Shown: piece by piece, positions 1 through 5,419 of the stretch
Numbering within the stretch: the stretch's first letter is position 1
Layout of the letters: each line of letters starts with the position of its first letter
Source of the DNA: Anaerolineae bacterium
Lineage (GTDB): Bacteria > Chloroflexota > Anaerolineae > 4572-78 > NAK82
Assembly: GCA_030597485.1 (NCBI GenBank)
Contig: JAUVRU010000187.1
Location: forward strand, 1 to 5,419
Length of the DNA stretch: 5,419 nt
Reading direction: 5' to 3'
Translations under genes and position numbers: made by a program
Notes under the pieces: model-generated
Seen by the model: the letters and a program-made list of their open reading frames with translations, nothing else
Database searches by the model: none
What the model was told of the DNA's origin: nothing

Positions 1-1
1 C

Positions 2-205
2 GACCTCTCCTGGTGGACGGTAGACGGCGGGGGAGGGGCAAGCAGCGGCGGGGGCTACACCCTACTCGGCACCGGCGGCCAGGCGGATGCAGGCGTGGCG
101 ATGAGCGGCGGCGACTACACCCTGGCCGGCGGCTTTTGGGGCGCGGGTGGTTTGGCCGGGAGTCCGGAAGGTTATCCTATCTACCTGCCGGTTGTCCTGA
201 AGTAG
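2..205 (+). CDS. C-terminal end of a secreted/surface protein with YLPVVLK tail (5' truncated by window)
   Basis: Reading from base 2 gives 67 codons and a TAG stop at 203-205; the start lies outside the window. The visible part is Gly-rich and contains two related short units, 'SGGGYTLLGTGGQADAG' and 'SGGDYTLAGGFWG', followed by a short linker and the terminal sequence YPIYLPVVLK. This 'YTL..G..DAG...SGG.YTL.GGFW' block ending in a YLP-V-LK tail is a recurrent C-terminus in exported proteins of Chloroflexota (family knowledge). Its biochemical role is not known to me. The codons are GC-rich and fit the neighbouring genes. It lies 221 bases upstream of the large protease gene, in the same direction. 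An ATG-initiated frame at 13-258 overlaps this region but has a low-complexity Arg/Gly-rich product and is a shadow. The frame is certain, the function unknown. Confidence 0.85.
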   Translation, partial: DLSWWTVDGGGGASSGGGYTLLGTGGQADAGVAMSGGDYTLAGGFWGAGGLAGSPEGYPIYLPVVLK

Positions 206-254
206 GGTTAGCGTTATCCGGCCATATAGATTCAGTGATCAACCACAACATCTC

Positions 255-388
255 GTAGGGGCGCACGGTCATGCACCCCTACATAACGAACGCACCACGG
301 TAAATCCTAAAGACCCTTTTGGGGTAGGCGCAAAGCCGTGCCCCTACCCCACGGGGCGACACTCCCTACGGTCGGGGTACGCCCCTAC
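255..388. repeat. Palindromic GTAGGGG repeat cluster (MITE- or REP-like)
   Basis: The 134-base block begins GTAGGGGCGCAC (255-266) and ends with its near-perfect inverse (377-388), matching at 11 of 12 positions with the outer 9 perfect. Inside are three possible hairpins: 255-282 (GTAGGGG paired with CCCCTAC), 321-350 (GGGGTAGG paired with CCTACCCC) and 353-385 (GGGGCG paired with CGCCCC). The CCCCTAC core occurs at 276-282, 341-347 and 382-388, with a shorter CCCTAC at 364-369. It contains no credible coding sequence. GTAGGGGC-type palindromes are frequent intergenic repeats in Chloroflexota and cyanobacteria (general knowledge). I see no clear target-site duplication directly at the ends; the hexamer TAAATC at 301-306 and 391-396 may be chance. 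It could be a miniature inverted-repeat element, a REP-like cluster, or a structured transcript end for the upstream gene. Confidence 0.6.
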
Positions 389-417
389 AATAAATCTTGT
401 CAAAATAGCTGATTTAT

Positions 418-426
418 AGAGGTGAT
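418..426 (+). promoter_or_regulatory. Ribosome binding site of the large protease gene
   Basis: AGAGGTGAT matches the extended anti-Shine-Dalgarno complement GGAGGTGAT at 8 of 9 positions. It is followed by two adjacent ATG codons, at 427 and 430. Spacing from the GAGG core is 4 bases to the first ATG and 7 to the second, so the second ATG is at least as likely to be the true start. The choice changes the product by one Met. Confidence 0.75.
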
Positions 427-537
427 ATGATGACTACTCTGGCGAAGTTTTGCGGACTCACTAGGTATGCGCAAAGGCTGCTGGTTGGGCTGGTGGCGGC
501 GATTGCCTTCGCAGCCTTGATTCCCCCCACGAGCGCG
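427..537 (+). other. Sec-type signal peptide of the large protease
   Basis: Residues 1-37 show a basic n-region (K7, R13, R17), a hydrophobic core from L18 to I32 (LLVGLVAAIAFAALI) and a PPTSA|HE cleavage site after A37. C9 lies before the hydrophobic core and is not followed by a lipobox, so this is not a lipoprotein signal. The protein should be released to the outside, or to the cell surface if the C-terminal tail anchors it. Confidence 0.85.
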
Positions 538-3500
538 CACGAACTGCAACCGCCCTCGCTCAGTCACGCCGACCAGCCAGCCAGCCTCATACGGCAAAGC
601 GAGGTGGCAATCACCACGCAAAGCAACAACCAGCTATCGCCGGCCATTGCCGCCGGTAGCAGCGGCTACCTGGTAGCCTGGGCGCACGAAGCCTCGGCCA
701 CCAATCACGATATCTACTTCCGCCGGCTGGGCAGCGATGGCTTACCGCTCGGCAGCCCGGCTGGTCTGGCCACCGGCGTGCAGTTTGAGGGCAACCCGGC
801 TGTTGCCTACAATCCCACCGACGATGAATATCTGGTGGTGTGGGAGCATGCCTTTTCTGCCAGCGACCACGATATTTACGCCCGGCGTATCAGCGGCAGC
901 GGCGCGCCGCTGGGCGGTACCTTTGTGGTGGTCAATAGCGGTACCGACGAAAGCAACCCGGTGGTCACCTTTAACCAGGAGGCCGGACAATACCTGGTGG
1001 TGTACGAGTATCAGGCCGCCGGCGGCAACCGGGACATCTACGCCCGGCGGGTTGGCGGTGACGGCGCGTTGCCGGGGTCAATTATCCCGGTGGCTACCGG
1101 CAGCACCGACCAATCGGCTCCAGCAACATCGGCTGGTAGCAACTATCTGGTCGTGTGGCAGGTAGCGCACCCTACCAGCGGTGAGTACGATATTTACGGC
1201 CAGCGCGTTGATGCCTATGGCAGCCTGAGCGGCGGGTCAATTGCCATTTCTACCTGGCAGTACGACCAGCTCAAGCCTCGCTTGGCTTTCAACGCCGCTG
1301 CAGGCGAGTGGTTGGTGGTGTGGGAAGATCATCACTGGGGCTGGGGGGCCTATCGTGATATTTACGGCCAGCGGGTTAACTATGATGGTACGCTCGACGG
1401 TGGCAACTTTGGCATCGCCTGGGGCAACAACCGCGAAAATCCGGACGTAGCCTATAATTCAGTCGGCAGCGAATATATGGTGGTCTGGGAATATGTGCTG
1501 TCGGCCAGCGACCACGATGTTTACCGCCGCCGCATCAGCGCCAACGGCAGCCTGCTCGACTCGGAGGCGGCTGTTTCTCGAGGCAGCGCCTTTGAAGGGC
1601 ACCCGGCCGTGGCCGCCGACGCCAACCGGGCTTACGTGGCAGTGTGGGAGGATGGCCGCAACCAACTGCTCAATGGGTTGGACCTCTACGGCGAACGCTT
1701 TGCGCCCTACCTGCTATCTGGCGGTGTGTACGCGGGCGCGGTAGGTGATACCAGCACGCCGCTGGCAGACGTTACGGTTCAGTTGGGCTGCGCCGGCAAT
1801 CCTGATGATTTTGGCGATCAGATTGCTGTCACCCAGACCGGCGCGACCGGCAATTTCAGCCTGCCCTCGTATCACACCTGCGAGTATTACCAGCTCCGCG
1901 AAACCGACCCCACTGACTACACCTCCAACGGCGCAACCTCAGTGGGTGGCGTGGTCGTCAACAGTAACCAGATTCGCTACGCCTTCCCGTTGGCCGGCAA
2001 AATCCTGAGCGGCAACCGCTTCTTTGATGCCCCGCCTGCCCCCATTGATACCACCCCACCCGGCACCTGGGCCGCTTTCAGCCCTACCGGCTGGCAAACG
2101 GTTCAATCCGTACCGGTCAGCGTGCGGGTGGAGGATGGCGACAGCGGGCTGGACGTGGGCACGGCCCAGTACGCCTACTCCACCAACGGCGGCTTTAGCT
2201 GGAGTAGTTGGCTGCCGGCGGCCTGCACCGGCAGCGGCGGCGAGACCAGCCCGCAAACGGTCAGCGCCACGGTGGCCTTTGGACAGGATGGCGGGCCGGG
2301 CGCGCAAAATCTGGTCCGTTTTCGCATCAGCGACCGGGCCGGCAATGTGGGCACCAGCCCCAACTACACCGTGCTCATCGATACTGTCCCGCCGCCCAAC
2401 CCGGCCAGCCTGTTCAGCCCCAGCCACAGCGTGGCCGCCTGGTCCAACAATAACCGGGTCACGGCCCAATGGTCCGGCGCGGTAGACGACCGCAGCGGCA
2501 TCGCCGGTTACTCCTACGAGTGGAGCCAGAGTCCCACCACCCTGCCCGGACCCTGGGTCGACTCCAGCAGCGTGGTCGTAACCAGCTCCGCCCTGGCCGA
2601 CGCCAACAACTGGTACTTCCACCTGCGAGCCATCGACGTGGCCGGCAACGCCGCTACTTCGGCCCTCCATCTGGGACCGTTCTATATCGACACCACCCCG
2701 CCCAACTCCTGGATGACGGCGCTGGCTGCCGAACAGGATCAACGCACGTTTGGCGTTAGTTGGGGAGCCAGCTCAGGCGCCGGCTCACCCATTGTCAACT
2801 ACACCCTGACGGTGGGCGATCAATATGACGGCGGTGTCACACTCAATACCTGGTTATCTGACACGACCCTTTCCAGTGACTCTTATACCGGCCAGCGCAG
2901 CCATACCTATTACTTTCACGTTCAGGCCAGGGACGAGGCCGGTAATCTGGAGCCGTATGATGCCATTGCCGATACCTACACCACTGTTGGCAAAGATCTG
3001 GTGGTTTGGGTAAAAGATGAAGGTGGCAACAGTGTGGTCGGAGCCAAAATCTATTATGAGGGGGTCTACGCCGGGCAGACCAACAGCGGTGGCTATGTGG
3101 ATGTTCCTGATGGGTTGTTAGGCGACAGTATCGCCGCCCTCCGGCAGGTTTACGAGAAGCCCAGCCTCAAAGGCCATCACCACCTGGGCGGCAGTAGTGA
3201 TTGGGCCTGGCACGTTTTCCAGACCAACGTCCAGGTCGAGGCAAATGGCACGACTCATCTCTACGAGGTGACAGACAGCACCATTCCCCAAGTTGTGACG
3301 GTGCGTAAGGATCGTCCCCTGGTGGGCCTTCATATGGTCGTTTCCATGCAGTGGGATGCCGCCGTCGCCAAGATAGACGACCTGGCAGCCGGGCTACGTG
3401 ACATGACAGCTGCCCTGTATGACGCGGGTGACGGTCAATTCTTCGTAGAACGCATCGAAATCTACGACGCCGGAAGCCATTGGGCCGATGCGGATATGCG

Positions 3501-5043
3501 GGTCCGAACTTCGAATAACGAAGGGGAGATGGCGCACCCCTGGGCTATTGTGGAAGGGTCGGGCCGGGCCATTTACGTGGGTCGGGCTAAATTTTGTCCA
3601 CCCAGCGATTACAATTGGTCCCACCAATGCGCCTATAAGACGATACTGCACGAGCTGGGCCATTATGGGCTGGGCTTGTATGATGAATATCGCAAGCGTG
3701 ACGGCACCACCTGGTCCTACTGCGCAGCTAACGCAACCAGTGTCGGTATTGACGAACGGGCTAGCATTATGTGGGACCAATTTCAGACGACTGCGTTTTG
3801 CTCAACCGTTCACGCCACTCACGTTCACCGGACCCAAACCCAGCAGGATGCTGAGAATAATGGTGAATCTAGCTGGGAAACGATGGTCCGTCACTATAGC
3901 GACAGCCAGACTCCGGCCCGTTGGACTTTGACCACTCCGGATGATCGAGGGCAGATTATGGCCGGTCCGGCGGCTATGCCGGTCTCAACCTGGACTGAGG
4001 TGTACACCACCAACCTTGATACGGGTGTGTGTGCCCCCTTCCAGGTACAGGCGACCTACCTGGGCAGCAACCTTGACAAGGCTGAACCCTATGTTCTGCC
4101 CGCCGCCGGCGCCTCTCAGCCGCTCTATCAGGGCCAGACCAATGCTTCTGGCCAGCTTTCTATCCTGGGAGCTTATACCGGAGATTATGTGTTTATCTAC
4201 AAAATGGTCAAAAACCCGGCGACTGGTGGTCAGACCCTGGCCTACCAGATTGACCCGGTGCGTTGTTCCGCCAGCCACAGCACCCACCTGACGATGATGG
4301 ATGTCGAAGCCGAGCCGGCTCCGTTCGACCTGTTGATTCGGGTCATTCCCCTGAGCGAGACCAGTTTCCGGCTGGAGATTGAGCCTTCGGTGACCCTGGC
4401 CGAGACGCCTGAGGTAGCTGTCTGGCAGGACGGTGCAACATCGCCACATGTACCCAGCCTGAGCTTAGATGGAGGTGTCTATAGCGGCCAGGTAGCATTG
4501 GACCCGGCTTTGCCGCTGGTTGGCTCTATCCGGCTGGAGGCGACCGACACGACCGCCGCCACGATGCCAGCAATACAACCCTTCACCCTGGAGTCGGTTG
4601 AAGCGGGGGACAATAACCTGATGCTCTATTCTAGTGACGGCCAGTTTGAACTATTTCTGCCGGATGGCAGCCTGAACAGCGATGCAGCGTTAGTTATTCA
4701 GCAAACCAGCCTGCCTGGTCCACTACCGGCCCACCTGACTCCAATCGGCTCATGTTACCAACCGCTTCTTTCCAATGGGCAGACGGACCTGAATTCAGCG
4801 GCTGTCCTCTATCTCCGCTACCGGCTCGAAGCCATTGGCAGCGACAACCTGGACACGATTCGGGTGTATGGATGGGACGGAGTAACCTGGCAATCTTTGG
4901 GCGGTGACCATGTCCCTGCGTTTCAAATGGTCAGCACCACCACCGATAAACTGATGACCTTCTGCCTGATACAGGCTTCCGATAACGGCGGCCACAAGTA
5001 TTACCTGCCGGTTATTCTGAAAAAGGCGACACCAGGCCCGTAA
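427..5043 (+). CDS. Secreted multidomain CLCA-like zinc metallopeptidase with N-terminal seven-repeat propeller
   Basis: This 1538-residue protein is predicted to be exported and to cleave proteins outside the cell; its substrate is unknown. Visible parts in order: signal peptide 1-37; seven repeats with the core D-(I/V/L)-Y-x-x-R, about 71-426 (probable beta-propeller); SdrD-B/Cna-B-like beta domain about 429-534; three Ig/FN3-like modules about 541-853, each opened by DT(T/V)PP and containing D-x-A-G-N near the end; carboxypeptidase-regulatory-like domain about 857-950; metallopeptidase domain about 955-1165 with HELGHYGLGLYDEY at 1075-1088; a beta domain about 1190-1290; a domain resembling ZU5-type folds about 1395-1515; and the tail YYLPVILKKATPGP. 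H1075, H1079 and D1086 are the predicted zinc ligands and E1076 the general base. The active-site spacing HExxHxxxGxxDE is that of CLCA proteases. No vWA MIDAS motif, transmembrane helix or sortase signal is visible. The start is fixed by a strong Shine-Dalgarno sequence and a clean signal peptide. The frame is certain, the protease call strong, and the domain boundaries approximate. Confidence 0.93.
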   Translation: MMTTLAKFCGLTRYAQRLLVGLVAAIAFAALIPPTSAHELQPPSLSHADQPASLIRQSEVAITTQSNNQLSPAIAAGSSGYLVAWAHEASATNHDIYFRRLGSDGLPLGSPAGLATGVQFEGNPAVAYNPTDDEYLVVWEHAFSASDHDIYARRISGSGAPLGGTFVVVNSGTDESNPVVTFNQEAGQYLVVYEYQAAGGNRDIYARRVGGDGALPGSIIPVATGSTDQSAPATSAGSNYLVVWQVAHPTSGEYDIYGQRVDAYGSLSGGSIAISTWQYDQLKPRLAFNAAAGEWLVVWEDHHWGWGAYRDIYGQRVNYDGTLDGGNFGIAWGNNRENPDVAYNSVGSEYMVVWEYVLSASDHDVYRRRISANGSLLDSEAAVSRGSAFEGHPAVAADANRAYVAVWEDGRNQLLNGLDLYGERFAPYLLSGGVYAGAVGDTSTPLADVTVQLGCAGNPDDFGDQIAVTQTGATGNFSLPSYHTCEYYQLRETDPTDYTSNGATSVGGVVVNSNQIRYAFPLAGKILSGNRFFDAPPAPIDTTPPGTWAAFSPTGWQTVQSVPVSVRVEDGDSGLDVGTAQYAYSTNGGFSWSSWLPAACTGSGGETSPQTVSATVAFGQDGGPGAQNLVRFRISDRAGNVGTSPNYTVLIDTVPPPNPASLFSPSHSVAAWSNNNRVTAQWSGAVDDRSGIAGYSYEWSQSPTTLPGPWVDSSSVVVTSSALADANNWYFHLRAIDVAGNAATSALHLGPFYIDTTPPNSWMTALAAEQDQRTFGVSWGASSGAGSPIVNYTLTVGDQYDGGVTLNTWLSDTTLSSDSYTGQRSHTYYFHVQARDEAGNLEPYDAIADTYTTVGKDLVVWVKDEGGNSVVGAKIYYEGVYAGQTNSGGYVDVPDGLLGDSIAALRQVYEKPSLKGHHHLGGSSDWAWHVFQTNVQVEANGTTHLYEVTDSTIPQVVTVRKDRPLVGLHMVVSMQWDAAVAKIDDLAAGLRDMTAALYDAGDGQFFVERIEIYDAGSHWADADMRVRTSNNEGEMAHPWAIVEGSGRAIYVGRAKFCPPSDYNWSHQCAYKTILHELGHYGLGLYDEYRKRDGTTWSYCAANATSVGIDERASIMWDQFQTTAFCSTVHATHVHRTQTQQDAENNGESSWETMVRHYSDSQTPARWTLTTPDDRGQIMAGPAAMPVSTWTEVYTTNLDTGVCAPFQVQATYLGSNLDKAEPYVLPAAGASQPLYQGQTNASGQLSILGAYTGDYVFIYKMVKNPATGGQTLAYQIDPVRCSASHSTHLTMMDVEAEPAPFDLLIRVIPLSETSFRLEIEPSVTLAETPEVAVWQDGATSPHVPSLSLDGGVYSGQVALDPALPLVGSIRLEATDTTAATMPAIQPFTLESVEAGDNNLMLYSSDGQFELFLPDGSLNSDAALVIQQTSLPGPLPAHLTPIGSCYQPLLSNGQTDLNSAAVLYLRYRLEAIGSDNLDTIRVYGWDGVTWQSLGGDHVPAFQMVSTTTDKLMTFCLIQASDNGGHKYYLPVILKKATPGP
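637..1704 (+). repeat. Seven ~54-residue DIYxxR repeats (predicted seven-bladed beta-propeller)
   Basis: Each repeat has the pattern P-x-(V/I)-A, then a YLVVW-like strand, then a D-(I/V/L)-Y-x-x-R motif, then a Gly turn. The YLVVW strands end at residues 85, 139, 193, 244, 299, 354 and 407. The Asp of the DIY motif is at 95, 149, 203, 255, 311, 364 and 419, giving spacings of 54, 54, 52, 56, 53 and 55. Seven units of this size with regular hydrophobic strands is what a seven-bladed propeller would show, and residues about 58-64 (SEVAITT) could supply the closing strand. The fold is inferred; the repeats themselves are read directly. Such modules usually bind proteins or glycans, and I see no catalytic residues in this one. 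Confidence 0.8.
1711..2028 (+). other. SdrD-B/Cna-B-like beta domain within the protease gene
   Basis: Residues about 429-534 begin 'SGGVYAGAVGD' and contain 'PLADVTVQLG', 'TGATGNFSLP', 'YYQLRETDPTDY' and 'PLAGKILSGNRFFD'. The order G-x-V-Y..D...PL..VTV.L, T..TG..G.F.L, YY.L.E..P..Y, GK..SGN.FFD matches the prealbumin-like SdrD-B/Cna-B fold found as stalk units in surface proteins. C455 and C485 could form a disulfide. The likely role is that of a spacer between the propeller and the Ig-like modules. Confidence 0.6.
2047..2985 (+). repeat. Three tandem Ig/FN3-like modules with DTxPP hinges
   Basis: The hinge motif DT(T/V)PP occurs at residues 541-545, 652-656 and 755-759. Each module carries D-x-A-G-N near its end (636-640, 737-741, 836-840), a hallmark of bacterial Ig-like/FN3-like stalk domains. 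Module lengths are about 111, 103 and 97 residues. They probably hold the protease away from the propeller or cell surface. The codons of the first two modules are strongly GC-ending, unlike those of the sequence that follows. Confidence 0.7.
2995..3276 (+). other. Carboxypeptidase-regulatory-like beta domain preceding the peptidase
   Basis: Residues about 857-950 start 'DLVVWVKDEGGNSVVGAKIY' and continue with 'YAGQTNSGGYVDVPDGLLGD', the usual V.V.D..G..V.GA.V/I....G.T...G.....G layout of transthyretin-like regulatory domains. A short His run (917-919) and a Trp-rich stretch (926-928) follow. It leads directly into the catalytic domain. The family assignment is by pattern only. Confidence 0.5.
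3289..3921 (+). other. CLCA-type zinc metallopeptidase catalytic domain
   Basis: Residues about 955-1165. The zinc motif HELGHYGLGLYDEY (1075-1088, bases 3649-3690) fits HExxHxxxGxxDE: H1075 and H1079 bind zinc, E1076 is the base, and D1086 is the third ligand in place of the His of typical metzincins. Downstream, 'ASIMWDQF' (1112-1119) supplies a candidate Met-turn at M1115, then 'AFC' (1123-1125) and 'SSWETM' (1148-1153), in the same order as ASIM, EFC and STWEVI in animal CLCA proteins as I recall them. Upstream, 'GLRDMTAALYDAGDGQFFVE' (989-1008) parallels the CLCA stretch before its zinc site. Only 24 residues separate the zinc motif from ASIM; the Cys-rich insert of animal CLCAs is absent. 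No vWA domain follows. Confidence 0.8.
4996..5040 (+). other. C-terminal YLPVILK tail motif
   Basis: Residues 1524-1538 read KYYLPVILKKATPGP. The YLPV(V/I)LK core also ends the upstream gene product (bases 182-202), and the first 12 bases, TACCTGCCGGTT, are identical in both genes. This tail type is typical of exported Chloroflexota proteins. It is too short and polar to be a membrane anchor and lacks LPXTG or PEP-CTERM features. Its role is unproven; sorting or surface attachment is a guess. Here it is followed by six extra residues, whereas the upstream protein stops directly after the Lys. Confidence 0.65.
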
Positions 5044-5121
5044 GATAGGGGCTGGGATGACCTGCCCCCGGCCCTGACCGGACGGCGTCAGATCAAGAAA
5101 ATGGATAGAACTGTAACCAAA

Positions 5122-5130
5122 GTGAGGTGT
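5122..5130 (+). promoter_or_regulatory. Ribosome binding site of the downstream gene
   Basis: GTGAGGTGT, with core GAGGTG at 5124-5129, precedes paired ATG codons at 5131 and 5134. The arrangement GAGGTG, 1-2 bases, ATGATG is nearly the same as at 421-432 in front of the large gene. As there, the second ATG has the better spacing. Confidence 0.65.
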
Positions 5131-5419
5131 ATGATGAAACACAGATCAATTCTTAATGGTTTGTTAGCCGTGATCCTCTTGTCGCTGCTGACGGTCAGCG
5201 GCAGTCAAGCCGAGGAGCCGGCAGGGGACATCAGCGCCCAGGCAGCCGTGGGCACGGCCTTTACTTACCAGGGCCGCCTGCGCGATGCCGGCGGCCCGGT
5301 CAACGGCACCTGTGATTTGCGCTTCCGGCTGTACAGTGCGGCCAGCGGCGGCAGCCTGTTGGGGACCGATACCGTCAACGGCGTGCCGGTCAGCGACGGC
5401 TATTTTGGCGTGGTGCTGA
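5131..5419 (+). CDS. N-terminal part of an exported protein with FTYQGRL module (3' truncated by window)
   Basis: The frame stays open for 96 codons to the window edge. Residues 1-27 form a signal peptide: K3, H4 and R5 in the n-region, a hydrophobic core ILNGLLAVILLSLLTV, and cleavage after SQA before EE. The mature start includes 'GTAFTYQGRLRDAGGPVNGT', 'CDLRFRLYSAASGG' and 'VPVSDGYFGVVL'. This FTYQG.L.D.G.PVNG.YD..F.LY......G module is a common N-terminal unit of large exported proteins in Chloroflexota and other environmental bacteria, some of which end in tail-fibre-like or S74 peptidase regions. The C-terminus is outside the window, so function cannot be assigned. The gene starts 87 bases after the protease stop with no convincing terminator between, so co-transcription is plausible. 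Confidence 0.85.
   Translation, partial: MMKHRSILNGLLAVILLSLLTVSGSQAEEPAGDISAQAAVGTAFTYQGRLRDAGGPVNGTCDLRFRLYSAASGGSLLGTDTVNGVPVSDGYFGVVL

Noticed and set aside
13..258. 81-codon + strand frame at the left edge
   Set aside because: The product is Arg/Gly-rich low complexity. The overlapping frame from base 2 gives a recognisable surface-protein C-terminus ending at 205.
255..388. CRISPR array
   Set aside because: The repeated CCCCTAC units are palindromic, short and irregularly spaced, with no constant-length repeats or unique spacers.
397..420. Possible promoter TTGTCA (397-402) with TATAGA (415-420)
   Set aside because: The spacer is only 12 bases, too short for a sigma-70 promoter, and the second box abuts the ribosome binding site.
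1939..2742. 267-codon open frame on the - strand
   Set aside because: It lies wholly inside the well-supported protease gene, in its most GC-ending stretch, where antisense stops are rare. The product is Gly/Ala/Val-rich with no recognisable domain.
3649..3690. Classic metzincin (HExxHxxGxxH) or thermolysin-type assignment
   Set aside because: The third His of HExxHxxGxxH is absent (Y1085 at that position). The D1086-E1087 pair after HxxxGxx fits the CLCA pattern better than the distant Glu of thermolysin-like enzymes.
3488..4291. Two + strand frames (3488-3931 and 3941-4291) inside the protease gene
   Set aside because: They are out of frame with the zinc motif-containing protein and have no recognisable content of their own.
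5048..5091. Possible terminator hairpins after the protease gene (GGGGC/GCCCC at 5048-5068, CTGAC/GTCAG at 5074-5091)
   Set aside because: The stems are only 5 bp and are followed by A-rich sequence rather than a T run, so an intrinsic terminator is not supported.
4795..5142. 115-codon open frame on the - strand covering the end of the protease gene and the gap
   Set aside because: It shows no domain and overlaps coding sequence for most of its length; consistent with a shadow.

Overview
The window holds three genes on the + strand, all for secreted or cell-surface proteins. They are the 3' end of one gene (2-205), one complete large gene (427-5043, 1538 residues) and the 5' end of a third (5131 to the window edge). 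Several features suggest an uncultured Chloroflexota, probably of the Anaerolineae/Caldilineae type. Both finished proteins end in a YLPV(V/I)LK tail, the first carries a 'YTL..G..DAG..SGGDYTLAGGFWG' tail module, and the third begins with a 'FTYQGRL' module. All of these are common in large exported proteins of that phylum. The lineage call is an inference from protein style, since no marker gene is present.

Layout: 2-205 is the C-terminus of a surface protein. The 206-426 gap carries a compact palindromic GTAGGGG/CCCCTAC repeat cluster (255-388) that looks like a small non-coding mobile or REP-like element, followed by the ribosome binding site of the large gene. 427-5043 encodes a signal peptide, seven ~54-residue repeats that probably fold as a seven-bladed beta-propeller, an SdrD-B/Cna-B-like beta domain, three Ig/FN3-like modules, a carboxypeptidase-regulatory-like domain, a zinc metallopeptidase domain, further beta domains and the YLPVILK tail. 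5044-5130 is a short gap without a convincing terminator. 5131-5419 is the start of another exported protein.

The most interesting element is the metallopeptidase domain. Its active-site motif HELGHYGLGLYDEY fits HExxHxxxGxxDE, the signature of the CLCA family (calcium-activated chloride channel regulators, which are self-cleaving metzincin-like proteases in animals). Flanking sequence also resembles CLCA, but there is no von Willebrand A domain and the domain sits behind a propeller and Ig-like modules. I read the protein as an extracellular, multi-domain, probably disulfide-stabilised protease or adhesin-protease of unknown substrate. The three genes share orientation, and the last two share an almost identical start context, so they look like a locus of surface proteins rather than a metabolic pathway.
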